From assembly GCA_021201825.1 (NCBI GenBank), contig JAJQED010000017.1, positions 1 to 64,000 of the forward strand: DNA of 64,000 nucleotides, given 5' to 3'. Position numbers and translations under genes: made by a program. Positions 46,452 to 56,897 of this stretch are shown here, one piece after another. The stretch is from Alistipes sp. (GTDB lineage Bacteria > Bacteroidota > Bacteroidia > Bacteroidales > Rikenellaceae). Each line of letters opens with the position of its first letter. Position 1 is the first letter of the stretch. The notes under the pieces are model-generated. The model searched no databases, had not been told where the DNA came from, and worked only from the letters and a program-made list of their open reading frames with translations.

Positions 46452-47306
46452 ATGAGAAAAACCGTCTTTTACATATTCCTGATGCTTACCGCCATAGCAG
46501 CGGTCTCCTGCAACCGCAGGGCGGAGACAGGGGATGAAAAGGAGGTTGCAAAGGTAGGCGGCAAGGTCCTGTATGAATCGGACCTTGCGCATCTTTTCAG
46601 TGCGGGTACCACCCCGGAAGACTCTGTCCTGCTGGTCGAATCGTATGTCGATATGTGGATCAAGAAGCAGCTCAAGGTACGCGAGGCCGAAAACTTGTTC
46701 AGCGGCAGCACGGACGAGATAGACCGCCTTGTGGAGGAGTACCGCAATTCGCTGCTTACCCACCGGCTGGAACAATATTACGTCGAAACACGGCTCGATT
46801 CGCTCTACGACGCTTCCACAATAGAACAGTATTACACGGAACACCACGGGGAATTCCTCCTGGACAGGCCTATCGTAAAAGGGGCCATCGTGAGGGTTCC
46901 CGAGAGTTACCGCCAAAAGGCGGAGCTCAAAGCCCTTATGGCCGGACAGGGGGAGAAGTTCCAGGACTTCATCGATACCAGCCTCAAGAACGATTTCGAA
47001 CTGCACTATTTCGAGAACTGGACGGACCTGAGCCATTTTGTGGCCGTCCTGCCGTCGGCCTCGGAGGAAGATGCACAGGGGATATTCACCTCCCGGGAGG
47101 TGATCGAGATAACGGACGGGGGCGATACCTTTTACGTTTACATAACCGACCGTATGGAACCCGGGGAGCCTACCCCGTTGGAACGGGTGACCGAGCTGAT
47201 CTCGAGGGTGCTGTACAACCAGCGAAAACAGGAAATAATCCGCAATGCGGAGGACAGCATATACCAGGCGGCCCTGCGCAGGATGGAGATAGAAATAAAT
47301 TTGTAA
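46452..47306 (+). CDS. SurA-N/PpiC-like periplasmic chaperone lipoprotein without obvious parvulin domain
   Basis: Lipobox AVSCNRR; VAKVGGKVLYESDLAHLF; operonic with surA-like gene. Confidence 0.7.
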   Translation: MRKTVFYIFLMLTAIAAVSCNRRAETGDEKEVAKVGGKVLYESDLAHLFSAGTTPEDSVLLVESYVDMWIKKQLKVREAENLFSGSTDEIDRLVEEYRNSLLTHRLEQYYVETRLDSLYDASTIEQYYTEHHGEFLLDRPIVKGAIVRVPESYRQKAELKALMAGQGEKFQDFIDTSLKNDFELHYFENWTDLSHFVAVLPSASEEDAQGIFTSREVIEITDGGDTFYVYITDRMEPGEPTPLERVTELISRVLYNQRKQEIIRNAEDSIYQAALRRMEIEINL

Positions 47307-47328
47307 CCGCGACCATTACTCAAACGAT

Positions 47329-48738
47329 ATGTTAAAGAAAGTTTTACTGGCAACCCTTACGACCTCGATCCTTTTGACCGGCCTCTGCGGCTCTTCTTAT
47401 GCCCAGGAGAAATTCACCATCGACAAGGTGGTGGCGGTGGTCGGCAACTCGATCATCCTTTATTCCGACGTGGAGGAAGTCATGGAACAGTTCACCCTGG
47501 AGCGCAGGCAGTACGGGTACACCAGCGACAGGAACCCAAAGATAGAGGCCCTCGAGGTGCTTTTAGAGCAGAAGCTGCTCTATAACCAGGCCCTGATCGA
47601 CTCCATCGAGATAAATAAGGTTTATGCCGTAGAGGAGGCCGAAGAGCGCGTAGGCAACATGGTTGCCAGCGTCGGGTCGGTGGCCGCGCTGGAAGAGCAT
47701 TTCCACAGCCCGATATACGAGATCAAGCGGATTATTACAAACCGCCTCGAAGAGCAGAACTATGCCCAGCAAATGCGCCGTGAGCTTAACTCGAAGATCA
47801 CCATCACTCCGGGCGAAGTGGAACGCTATTACCGCAAGCAGCACAAGGACAGCCTGCCGATAATACCAATACAATACGTCTATTCGCAGATCACGAGGTA
47901 CCCCGAATCCACGAGGGAAGCCAAACTGCGCACCCGCGAACAGTTACTGGGCCTGCGTGAAAGGATCATCGAGGGCACCCGGTTCGACGTTCTGGCCCGG
48001 ATGTACTCCGAGGACCCCGGTTCGGCGGCGATGGGAGGTGAAATGGACCCGATGCCGGTGGAGCAGTTCGAACAGCCGTTCGGGCGGGCTCTGGAGAAAT
48101 TGCGGCCCGGACAGGTATCGGAGGTTGTGGAGACCATTTACGGGTTCCACCTCATACAGCTTATCGAAAAGAACGGCAACCTTTACCGCGCGCGCCACAT
48201 CCTTATCCGTCCCCAGTTTACGGGGGAGGAACTGGTGGCCACCAACAAATTCCTCGACAGCCTTGCAACGGCCATCCGTCACGACTCGATAACTTTCGAG
48301 AAAGCGGCTTTGGAATATTCCGAGGACCGTTATTCCAAATATAACGGCGGGTTGGTAAGTAACCTCGAGATGATGGAGAACAACCCTTACTACTTCTCGG
48401 CGAGCGACGCCACTACCAAGCATTATAAAGAAATGCTCGCCCCGGACGATTTCAGGGCTCTCGAGACCCTGCAGCCGGGAGAAATATCCGATGCGTTCCA
48501 GACTTCGGATGCACGGGGCAACAAGATCAGCAAGATCGTCAAACTGCTGGAGATAATTCCCTCCCATCCGGCCAACCTCAAGGAGGACTACCTCGACCTG
48601 GAAGAACGGGCCCTGGCAGAGAAGACCCAGGACGAATACGTCAAGTGGCTCGATAAGAAGATCGACAGTATGTTCATACGTATAGACCCGGAATTCCGGC
48701 TGTACGACGAATTCGAGAACAAATCCTGGTTGAAATAA
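47329..48738 (+). CDS. SurA-like peptidylprolyl isomerase
   Basis: TIDKVVAVVGNSIILYSDVEE; parvulin motifs YSEDPGSAAMGGEMDPMPVEQFEQPFGRALEKLRPGQVSEVVETIYGFHLIQLIE. Confidence 0.92.
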   Translation: MLKKVLLATLTTSILLTGLCGSSYAQEKFTIDKVVAVVGNSIILYSDVEEVMEQFTLERRQYGYTSDRNPKIEALEVLLEQKLLYNQALIDSIEINKVYAVEEAEERVGNMVASVGSVAALEEHFHSPIYEIKRIITNRLEEQNYAQQMRRELNSKITITPGEVERYYRKQHKDSLPIIPIQYVYSQITRYPESTREAKLRTREQLLGLRERIIEGTRFDVLARMYSEDPGSAAMGGEMDPMPVEQFEQPFGRALEKLRPGQVSEVVETIYGFHLIQLIEKNGNLYRARHILIRPQFTGEELVATNKFLDSLATAIRHDSITFEKAALEYSEDRYSKYNGGLVSNLEMMENNPYYFSASDATTKHYKEMLAPDDFRALETLQPGEISDAFQTSDARGNKISKIVKLLEIIPSHPANLKEDYLDLEERALAEKTQDEYVKWLDKKIDSMFIRIDPEFRLYDEFENKSWLK

Positions 48739-48750
48739 CCGCCGCGAACG

Positions 48751-51681
48751 TTGAAACGGTTCCCGACAATAATATTATGGTCGTTATTGCTTATGGCGGT
48801 AACGGCCATACTTTTACCCTCCTGCGGGCTGTTGGGACGGGGCGGGAGCCAGGGCGGCCAAACTGTCGGTGAGGGGGCCGATTCAACCTACGTCGAGGAC
48901 ATGGATTCGCTCCGCCGGGCCATACTTGAAGAATTGCTCGGCGAAGATTACAATGCCCTCCCGGACAGCTGGACGGCGGAGTACCAGCGCCGTTTCAAGC
49001 GGGAACGGGAGAAACCGGCCGCAGAGGAAACCGACAGCCTTGTATTCACCACTCCGTTGGAAATAATACCTACGGACAGCCTGTCGGGTGACGGCACCCC
49101 GGCGGAGACGGATGCCGCCGACAGCACAGCTACCGGCCGACGGCCCGGCACCGTGATACCCGCAGAAGATACGGACATTCCCGAGGGGGACAGTGAAGAC
49201 GGGGACGTAGAGGAAGATGCATCCGGAGCGGAAGAAAAACCGGTAATGAAAACCGTCGATTACGAGGCGGACCTGATGAGGAACCTGCAAATAACGGAAG
49301 ACTCCTCGGCCGTGCTGCTGCTCGGCAACGTAATGTTCTACCACAACGGGACGGTGATCACATGTGACAGTGCGGTGCGGTTCAGCGAAAAGCGTATGGA
49401 GCTGTACAAGCGGGTTATTATCAACAGCGGGACCACTTACGTTTACGGTGACCGGGCAGAATATAACGGCGAGGTAAACCTCGCCCGGGTGTACTCTCCC
49501 ATTGTCAAGGTGGTGGACCAGGATGCGGTCCTGTATATATATAATTTCAGTTATAACACCTACACCGAGATCGGCCGCTATTGGGGCGGCGGCACGTTGA
49601 CCCATAACGATAACCAGATGGAATCCCTGCGGGGATATTACAATACCCAGAGCCGGGAGTTCACGGGTGCCGGGGAGGTGGAACTGACTAATCCAGACTA
49701 CAAGCTGGTATCGGATTCGGTCCTTTACAACCTCGACACCGAAATTGCCGAGTTTTTTGTCCCCTCCACTATATGGAACAGCAAGGGTGAGATTCTTCAG
49801 GCCGACCGGGGTAAATACCGCAGTCCCTCGGAAGATTATGATTTCTCCGGCAATTCATATATACTGACGGCCGACCAGGAAATATGGGCGGACAGCATGG
49901 AATATTTTTCGGCGACAGACAATACGGTAATGTACCGCGACATCCAGATCATCGACGAGGAGAACAGCACGATGGCATTCGGGGATTACGGGGAATATTG
50001 GGGCGAGACCGAACACGGGATGCTCACCCGCGACCCTTCCCTGCTTAGTTTCGACAGCGAGGCGGAGAAGCCCGATACGATATACATGCGGTCCGACTCG
50101 ATGTTCTTCTACACTTATCCGTACGACCATGTTTTCGAGGGCTTACAGAATGCCGAACCGGAAGACCGGACGAGCGAATTCGAGGAACGTATCGAACGAC
50201 CCGTGATCGCGATGCCTGACAGTCTCGGCTCGGATTCTCTCGCGAGGGGAGAACTCCTGGAAATCCCGGAGGGTGAAGAGCAGGCCGAAGAGCTGATCGT
50301 AGCGGAGGCGGACCCTGACGAGCAACCGATTGCCGAGGAGCCGGATGACGGCGGACCGCTGGAGGTGATCCCCGACCCGGAACCTGCCCTGTCGAAACGG
50401 CAGCAAAGGAGGGCGGAACGACAGGCGGCTAGAAATATTACCGAAGAAGCCAGCACTCCGGACAATACTCTTCCCGCACCGGAAGAGTCGGAAGCAGACG
50501 GGACAGCTGATCCGGCAGAGCAGACCGAAACGGCGGACGACGCCGATACCGGCGAAGAAACGGACGGGGAGGAAGAAGCGACCGATGTACCTGTCCCGGA
50601 ACTTTATGAAAGCCCGTACGGCGAACTGGCCGGAATACTCCACAGGATGGTAGCGGCCGATTCGACCCAGAGGGCCATGTCCCCGGAAGAGTTCTGGCTC
50701 CATGTCCGGGACGAGATCGCGGCCGATTCCGGCACACTGGACTATTATGCCTACGCCGTCGACGATGCCATGGCATCCGGGGAAGTGGATACCGAAATTA
50801 TCTCCGTGCCTACCGGAGGCCTCGAAGCCATCCTGGAAACGGTAATAACCGAATCGGAACGGGTAGCCGCATCGGTAGTAGAAGTTCAGGCCGCGCAACA
50901 GGCGGAAGAACAGGACAGCGTCCAGCGGGTTTTCTACGGCTACCATGACGTTAGGATATTCAGGGAGGACTTCCAGGCGGTTTGCGACTCAATTGTCGGA
51001 TTCTCCAAGGACTCTACGATGCACCTGCATATCGACCCCGTAATGTGGAGCGACCGCAGCCAGATAGTCTCCGATATAATGATAATCTATACCCGGGACG
51101 AGCAGCTATACAAGGCCGAGTTTTATGGAAGCCCCTTTATGTCGCAGGAAGTGGACAGCACCTTGAACCGTTTCAACCAGATCCGGGGCAGGTTTATGAC
51201 CTCGTGGTTCCGGGACAACGACATTTATAAACACGACGTGTTCGGGAATACACAGTCCCTCTATTACGAAGAGGACGATAATACGGGGGAAATTGAGAAC
51301 TTGTTCTCCTGCGAGTCCGTTGATGCGACCTTCCTGATCGAGGAAAACCAGATAGAGGAAATAACCTACCGGGGGAAACCGGATTTCGCCATTTATCCCA
51401 TTGATATGATCCCGCCGGACGTCGACCCCCTGCTGCCCGGATTCACCTGGCAGCCGCACCGACGGCCGATGAACAAAGAAGCCGTTTTCAACCGGGTAAT
51501 CCGGCCGCGCCGGCGCCTGGAGGTGATGAACATCCCCCAGCCGGAATTCCCGCTTACCGAAAGCATCAACGAACGGAAAGAAGAATTGATCCGGTTGAAC
51601 ATATGGCGTGACCGCAACGATACATTAAGCCCCGATGCACTGGATTTCGTACAGAGGATGGAACTCAAATACTCGGAATAA
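48751..51681 (+). CDS. OstA/LptA-like organic solvent tolerance/LPS transport-associated protein with long acidic insert
   Basis: LLGNVMFYHNGTVITCDSAVRFSEKRMELYKRVIINSGTTYVYGDRAEYNGEVNLARVY; TTG start or ATG 48796. Confidence 0.82.
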   Translation: MKRFPTIILWSLLLMAVTAILLPSCGLLGRGGSQGGQTVGEGADSTYVEDMDSLRRAILEELLGEDYNALPDSWTAEYQRRFKREREKPAAEETDSLVFTTPLEIIPTDSLSGDGTPAETDAADSTATGRRPGTVIPAEDTDIPEGDSEDGDVEEDASGAEEKPVMKTVDYEADLMRNLQITEDSSAVLLLGNVMFYHNGTVITCDSAVRFSEKRMELYKRVIINSGTTYVYGDRAEYNGEVNLARVYSPIVKVVDQDAVLYIYNFSYNTYTEIGRYWGGGTLTHNDNQMESLRGYYNTQSREFTGAGEVELTNPDYKLVSDSVLYNLDTEIAEFFVPSTIWNSKGEILQADRGKYRSPSEDYDFSGNSYILTADQEIWADSMEYFSATDNTVMYRDIQIIDEENSTMAFGDYGEYWGETEHGMLTRDPSLLSFDSEAEKPDTIYMRSDSMFFYTYPYDHVFEGLQNAEPEDRTSEFEERIERPVIAMPDSLGSDSLARGELLEIPEGEEQAEELIVAEADPDEQPIAEEPDDGGPLEVIPDPEPALSKRQQRRAERQAARNITEEASTPDNTLPAPEESEADGTADPAEQTETADDADTGEETDGEEEATDVPVPELYESPYGELAGILHRMVAADSTQRAMSPEEFWLHVRDEIAADSGTLDYYAYAVDDAMASGEVDTEIISVPTGGLEAILETVITESERVAASVVEVQAAQQAEEQDSVQRVFYGYHDVRIFREDFQAVCDSIVGFSKDSTMHLHIDPVMWSDRSQIVSDIMIIYTRDEQLYKAEFYGSPFMSQEVDSTLNRFNQIRGRFMTSWFRDNDIYKHDVFGNTQSLYYEEDDNTGEIENLFSCESVDATFLIEENQIEEITYRGKPDFAIYPIDMIPPDVDPLLPGFTWQPHRRPMNKEAVFNRVIRPRRRLEVMNIPQPEFPLTESINERKEELIRLNIWRDRNDTLSPDALDFVQRMELKYSE

Positions 51682-51693
51682 TTTTCCGAAATA

Positions 51694-51729
51694 AAACAGT
51701 AAAGGGGCCATGCGGCCCCTTTACTGTTT
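51694..51729. terminator. Bidirectional terminator between ostA-like and feo genes
   Basis: AAACAGTAAAGGGGCC-ATGC-GGCCCCTTTACTGTTT perfect 16-bp stem. Confidence 0.9.
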
Positions 51730-51740
51730 ATTCGGGATAT

Positions 51741-51914
51741 TTATTTATGGCCGCAAAGCGCCTGCGGCTTCCCGTGCCGGGGCGCCGGACAGGAGTTACA
51801 TCCCGGACAGTGGGACTTGTTGCGGTCCTTTCGGCCGAAAGTACGTACGATTGCGGAAATGACATACGCCGCCGTAACGATCCCTATTCCTATTACTATA
51901 TATTCCTGTACCAT
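51741..51914 (-). CDS. FeoB-associated Cys-rich membrane protein (57 aa)
   Basis: MVQEYIVIGIGIVTAAYVISAIVRTFGRKDRNKSHCPGCNSCPAPRHGKPQALCGHK; immediately downstream of feoAB; not in ORF track. Confidence 0.85.
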   Translation of the reverse strand: MVQEYIVIGIGIVTAAYVISAIVRTFGRKDRNKSHCPGCNSCPAPRHGKPQALCGHK

Positions 51915-51952
51915 CCTCTATATAACGTTATATTGCGGGTTTATGTTGCCTG

Positions 51953-54499
51953 TCAGACGAACAGCGACCCGACATTGTAGACCAAAAACGCGACTATCCA
52001 CGCGATAAGTGTGTTGAAAAAGAACGAGAACGCGGCCCATTTCCAACTTCCGGTCTCTTTCGCGATAGCCACCAGAGCCGCTATGCACGGGAAGTAAAGC
52101 AGTACAAAGACCAGGAACGACAGTGCCGTAAGGGGGGTAAGATCGGGTTTGCCCGTTACGGGGTCCGGGGCCGTAAGTTTTTCGGAGAGGGAGGCTGACG
52201 GATCCCCGTGGTCGGAATAGAGCACCCCGAGCGTACTTACTACGATCTCTTTGGCCGCCGCGCCCGAAATGAGCGATACGCTCAGCTTCCAATCGAAACC
52301 CAGCGGGCGCATTGCCGGCTCTATGGCCTGTCCTATCCGGCCGATATAGGAATTTTTCTGCTGGAGGTATTCTTCCAATATTTCCTCGTCCATAACAGGC
52401 TCGCCGGGCATACCGATGCGAACTACCTCAACAGGCTGTCCGCCGTCCGGAGCGAACCTTTCCCTTATCTCTTCCGCCTCCTCGTCGCTGAAACGGTAAG
52501 CCAGGTTTCGGGCTTCATGGGTCCCAGGGGCGGCCACTTCCGTGTCTTGTGCAACCGTATCGGGAGTCATTTCATACCGCGGGAAGTAACTCAGGAACCA
52601 AACTATAATGGAAGCCACGAGGATAATACCCCCCATCTTGCGCAGGTACTGTACGGCCTTGTCCCACATATGTCTTACGGTCGAACGGGCCGTGGGCATC
52701 CGGTAAGGCGGGAGTTCCATAACGAACGGGGTCTCGTCCTTATTGAAAATGAACCTGCGGAACAGGCGGGCCACAACCACGGCTACCACTATCCCCGTCA
52801 GGTAAAGCGACAGCATCACCGTCGAGCCGTGGGCAGGAAAGAACGTACCGATTATCAGCACGTAAACCGGCAGCCTCGCACTGCACGATATGAACGGGTT
52901 GACCAGGATCGTTATAAGTCGGCTGCTGTGGCTCTCGATGGTCCGGGTTGCCATAATGGCCGGCACGTTGCACCCGAACCCCATGATAAGCGGGATGAAA
53001 GACTTGCCGTGCAGGCCCATCTTGTGCATCAGCTTGTCCATAATAAACGCCGCACGGGCCATATATCCCGAGTCCTCCATAAAGGAGATGAACAGGTACA
53101 GGATCAGGATATTGGGCAGGAAGACGATCACACCGCCCACTCCGCCGAGGATACCGTCGGCGATCAGGTCCTTGAGCATCCCGTCGTGCATGATGCCCCC
53201 GATCCAGTCCCCGAGGGCGGCCACCCCGTCCTCGATCCACTCCATCGGGTAGGCCCCGAGTTTGAACGTGGCTTCGAACATCAGCCACATGATGAAAATG
53301 AATATCGGGAAGCCGAACAGCTTGTGCGTGACGAAAGAATCGATAATGGCCGTGGTCTGCACCTCGTCCTTAACGGTCGGGGTATAAGTTTCTTTCAGCG
53401 CGCCGGAAATAAAGCCGTACTTGTCGTTTGCGATGGCGGTCTCGAAATCTTCCCCGAGTTGGTTCTCCACGTCTTTGAGCAAGCGGTCGCGGATTGTGAG
53501 CCACTCCCCGTAGTTGGGGTTTCCGGCGAGGGTTCGTTCCGTTTCGGCGTCTTTTTCCAGCAGGCGGATAGCGGCATAGCGGGTCGAGAATTGCTCCAGT
53601 ACGCTCCCCTCCGATTTAAGCGCCCGCTCCATCGCTTCGATAGCCTTTTCGACCTCCGTATTATGGGTGATATGGATATGCTTGACCTGAGGGTCACGGT
53701 TCTCATAGACATCGATCACCCGGTCGAACAACTCCACGATGCCTTTGCCGGTGCGCGAAACGGTCGGCACCACCGGCATCCCGAGCATGTCTCCCAGATG
53801 GTTATAATCCAGCCCGGCCCCGCTCTTTTCCAGCTCGTCGTACATGTTGAGGGCCATGACCATGGTACAGTCCATGTCGATCAGCTCCGTTGTCAGGTAG
53901 AGGTTCCTCTCGAGGTTCGAAGCGGCCACGACGTTTATTACAACGTCGGGAGTATTATCGTACAGGTGCCTCCGGACATAGAGTTCCTCGGGCGAGTAGG
54001 CAGAGAGGGCATAGGTGCCCGGCAGGTCGTATATTTCGAAGCGGTAACCCTTATGGGTGAACGCGCCGCGTTTGGCGTCGACCGTTACCCCGCCATAATT
54101 CCCGACATGTTCATGGCGGCCGGAAGCGGCGTTGAACAGCGAGGTTTTGCCGCTGTTAGGGTTGCCCATAAGGGCGACATGGATCACCCTCTTGCGCGAG
54201 GTGATTACCTGGTGGAAATCATGCTCGACCACCTCCCCACCCCCGTCACGGGAACCGGCCAGGCGGCGGGCCTCCTCCTCGGTGATAACCTCCACCATCG
54301 CCGCCTCGCTGCGCCGCAGGGAAACCTCGTAGTCCATTATTTTATACTTGACAGGGTCACGCAGGGGGGCGTCCAGCACCACCGACACCGTTTTGCCGTG
54401 TACGAACCCCATCTCCATGATCCGGCGGCGGAACGCCCCGTGGCCCAATACCTTGATCACCACGGCGCTCTGGCCGGGTTGTAGTTCCGATAGACGCAT
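51953..54499 (-). CDS. feoB: Ferrous iron transporter, FeoA-FeoB fusion
   Basis: N-terminal FeoA MRLSELQPGQSAVVIKVLGHGAFRRRIMEMGFVHGKTVSV; GNPNSGKTSLFNAASGRHEHVGNYGGVTVDAKRG; C-terminal FeoB membrane part. Confidence 0.96.
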   Translation of the reverse strand: MRLSELQPGQSAVVIKVLGHGAFRRRIMEMGFVHGKTVSVVLDAPLRDPVKYKIMDYEVSLRRSEAAMVEVITEEEARRLAGSRDGGGEVVEHDFHQVITSRKRVIHVALMGNPNSGKTSLFNAASGRHEHVGNYGGVTVDAKRGAFTHKGYRFEIYDLPGTYALSAYSPEELYVRRHLYDNTPDVVINVVAASNLERNLYLTTELIDMDCTMVMALNMYDELEKSGAGLDYNHLGDMLGMPVVPTVSRTGKGIVELFDRVIDVYENRDPQVKHIHITHNTEVEKAIEAMERALKSEGSVLEQFSTRYAAIRLLEKDAETERTLAGNPNYGEWLTIRDRLLKDVENQLGEDFETAIANDKYGFISGALKETYTPTVKDEVQTTAIIDSFVTHKLFGFPIFIFIMWLMFEATFKLGAYPMEWIEDGVAALGDWIGGIMHDGMLKDLIADGILGGVGGVIVFLPNILILYLFISFMEDSGYMARAAFIMDKLMHKMGLHGKSFIPLIMGFGCNVPAIMATRTIESHSSRLITILVNPFISCSARLPVYVLIIGTFFPAHGSTVMLSLYLTGIVVAVVVARLFRRFIFNKDETPFVMELPPYRMPTARSTVRHMWDKAVQYLRKMGGIILVASIIVWFLSYFPRYEMTPDTVAQDTEVAAPGTHEARNLAYRFSDEEAEEIRERFAPDGGQPVEVVRIGMPGEPVMDEEILEEYLQQKNSYIGRIGQAIEPAMRPLGFDWKLSVSLISGAAAKEIVVSTLGVLYSDHGDPSASLSEKLTAPDPVTGKPDLTPLTALSFLVFVLLYFPCIAALVAIAKETGSWKWAAFSFFFNTLIAWIVAFLVYNVGSLFV

Positions 54500-54824
54500 T
54501 TGAGACTCTTTAAGGCTTCAAATATCGCCAAAAGGTATATCTTTAACAAAAACCGCTAACCGCTTATGATTACCCCGTACGGTAAAAATAACCATTAATG
54601 GGCACCTTACGGGTCAGCCGGAGCTCGGTCTTTACATTTTTGGGGTACTGACCGTACCGTTTACGGATATTATATATATCCGTTTGTTTTACGGCCCGGT
54701 TATTCCATTCGGCATAAGCCATCGCGGATATTTGGGCCGGTCGGTTCCGGCGATCTATCGAAATACTCAAAAAAACAATGCCCGCCGAACGGCAGGCACT
54801 GAAATACGTGCATTACCCGAAATG

Positions 54825-55214
54825 TCAACAGTTCGGTGAATTCTCCTGCCGGCGCTGTTCGTGCGCCCGGGCATGGGCCTCGATGAACGCGTCGCATTTC
54901 CCGGCGCAATCCCTGCAGGCCTCGGCACACCGCTGGCAATGGTCTTCCTGGAATTTACCGCACTCCTCGGCACAACCCAGACAGATGTTCTTACACAACA
55001 TCAGGACCTCGCGTTTGAACCTGGACCGCTTATATAGGAATTTCATGGCAAAGGAACAGGCTTCGATACAGTCCTTGTCCAGTCGTATGCAATCGGCCAT
55101 CATCTTTACGTTCTCCTCCGTCAGGCAGCTTGTGAAACAGTGGTTACACCTGTGAATACATTCGGTAAGGGCCTCCCGAAGTTCGTGGACGGCCTTTTTA
55201 ACTTCTTCGTTCAT
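54825..55214 (-). CDS. Four-helix bundle Cys-rich (DUF326-like) copper-binding protein
   Basis: Repeated CxxxC-type patterns: CIHRCNHCFTSC, CIRLDKDCIEAC, CKNICLGCAEEC, CQRCAEACRDCAGKC. Confidence 0.85.
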   Translation of the reverse strand: MNEEVKKAVHELREALTECIHRCNHCFTSCLTEENVKMMADCIRLDKDCIEACSFAMKFLYKRSRFKREVLMLCKNICLGCAEECGKFQEDHCQRCAEACRDCAGKCDAFIEAHARAHEQRRQENSPNC

Positions 55215-55277
55215 AATTTCCGGTTTAATGGTTTTATGAACGGGAAGCGTGCAAAAAAGATACCGGATAACCGTGGG

Positions 55278-56684
55278 CTATATCTTGATCCGGGGTTTGT
55301 ACATATCTGCGGCAGTCAGCCCGCACTCCTTTTTCATCCGGATGCCGTATTCCAGTCCGCTTACCTCCGGGACCACATTGTTGGTCCCGAACGTGAATTT
55401 AACCCCGGCCTGCTTGGCCCGCAGGATAATAGCCTTGTTCGGTATTTGGTACAGTTCGTTTATCTCCAGCGCCTTACCGCTCGCGGCAAGGGCGGTAACG
55501 AACCGGTCTATCCGTGCATCGGTCCAGAAGTAATCGTAGCGTTCGTCCATGGGTGAGGGAAGGAAACACGGGTTGACATAAATATCGACCGGTTCCTGCA
55601 ACACCTCACAGATCTTATCGACTATCAGGTCCATATACTGCTGTTCATCCTCGATCCAGGTCTCCTCGGGGATCCACAATCTCGTGCGGCGCCCCTTATT
55701 GTCGGTGAAAGTCAGGGCGTCCGTAAATACGTAATCGAATTCCGCCCGGACTTCGGGAGAGAACGTGGTAATCCACTCCCTCCCCTCGGCCTGCATGGCA
55801 AGGATGAACGGCTCCATGCGCATCGTATCGAGGAAATCCCGGACCTCATTGTCGTTGGTAATTGTAAAACCGACACCGCAGTTGGGCGCGATGGCATAAT
55901 TGATACCCAGCCGGCGGGACTGTATGGCCGCCTCTTCCTTGGTAAGACCGCCTTTGAGGTGTACATGGTAATCGAGCACGGGGAAATCCTCCTGGTGCAG
56001 GCGGATGATCTCGTCCGTTTGTTCGTCGATGGGCCGGCTGAATGCGGGACGATTCGAGAAGATCACGTCATCCCCGGCGGGAACTTCGACGGTCATATTG
56101 CGGAGCAGTATTTCGCCCCCAGAATCCTGAACAACGGCGAACGTACCGTTCGACAGTACTTTGCCGGCATTTTCTGCCGTGCGGTAAGGGGCGGACGGTT
56201 CTATATATTCGACCACCGGCTCCCCGTTCACCTCTACCCGTATATAATCGCCGGACACTTTGATAGTGAGCGAGAACCACTCCCCGTCGCGAACGAAACT
56301 TTTGGTAAGATTGCGTACGGACACCAGGCTGCCGGTCTTCCGCCACCAAACCGGGGCTTCGGGATCATTATCTATGGCAACGGCGTAGCCTTTACCGTCC
56401 ACACCGTCCGCATGGAACAGTATACGGCCCGTAGCTCCACCGATAGTCATAATTTCGGTGTGCAACAGGAAATCGGTATAGTCACCGTCCTGCAGGACGG
56501 CAGATGACCCGTCGCCCGCAAGGGTAAGTATTCCATCTTCTATACCGTAATTTCCCGCCATGTCGGTAATTTGCCATAGGGACCGGCTGTCGTCGCTCAA
56601 CAGTTTGCGCGGTTTGTCCTGCCCGGTGCAGGCGAACAGCAACAATAAGATAGTTGCCGTAAGTATCAGTTCGAGTCTTTTCAT
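55278..56684 (-). CDS. Lipoprotein: N-terminal DUF1080 (3-keto-glycoside hydrolase-like) plus C-terminal PHP-like metal-dependent domain
   Basis: Lipobox LLFACTGQ; LLHTEIMTIGGATGRILFHADGVDGKGYAVAIDNDPEAP...; C-terminal PVLDYHVHLKGGLTKEEAAIQSRRLGINYAIAPN. Confidence 0.75.
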   Translation of the reverse strand: MKRLELILTATILLLLFACTGQDKPRKLLSDDSRSLWQITDMAGNYGIEDGILTLAGDGSSAVLQDGDYTDFLLHTEIMTIGGATGRILFHADGVDGKGYAVAIDNDPEAPVWWRKTGSLVSVRNLTKSFVRDGEWFSLTIKVSGDYIRVEVNGEPVVEYIEPSAPYRTAENAGKVLSNGTFAVVQDSGGEILLRNMTVEVPAGDDVIFSNRPAFSRPIDEQTDEIIRLHQEDFPVLDYHVHLKGGLTKEEAAIQSRRLGINYAIAPNCGVGFTITNDNEVRDFLDTMRMEPFILAMQAEGREWITTFSPEVRAEFDYVFTDALTFTDNKGRRTRLWIPEETWIEDEQQYMDLIVDKICEVLQEPVDIYVNPCFLPSPMDERYDYFWTDARIDRFVTALAASGKALEINELYQIPNKAIILRAKQAGVKFTFGTNNVVPEVSGLEYGIRMKKECGLTAADMYKPRIKI

Positions 56685-56897
56685 TTTATCGGGTTTTATC
56701 AGGTGCTAAATTAGCGAATTGTATTAAAATAACCCGGTGCGTTAAATTTTTGTCCCGTCCCCTGCCCCGGCGGGATACGGCGGCGGACCGATTTGTATAT
56801 AAAAGAAAAAATTTATACTTTTAACGTCGCTCAAACCAACTTCCTGGAGTCTGGAATTTAACTATTACGAATCTTAAAACAATTATGCACAGAACGC

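Noticed and set aside
51747-51980. 77-aa plus-strand ORF in the ostA-feoB gap
   Set aside because: The opposite strand encodes the convincing 57-aa FeoB-associated Cys-rich protein; a bidirectional terminator also lies upstream.
52208-54484. 758-aa plus-strand ORF opposite the FeoA-FeoB gene
   Set aside because: Antisense shadow ORF: FeoAB has unmistakable domain motifs, the + strand translation is His/Arg/Gly-rich with no domain pattern, and GC-rich codon usage rarely creates antisense stops.
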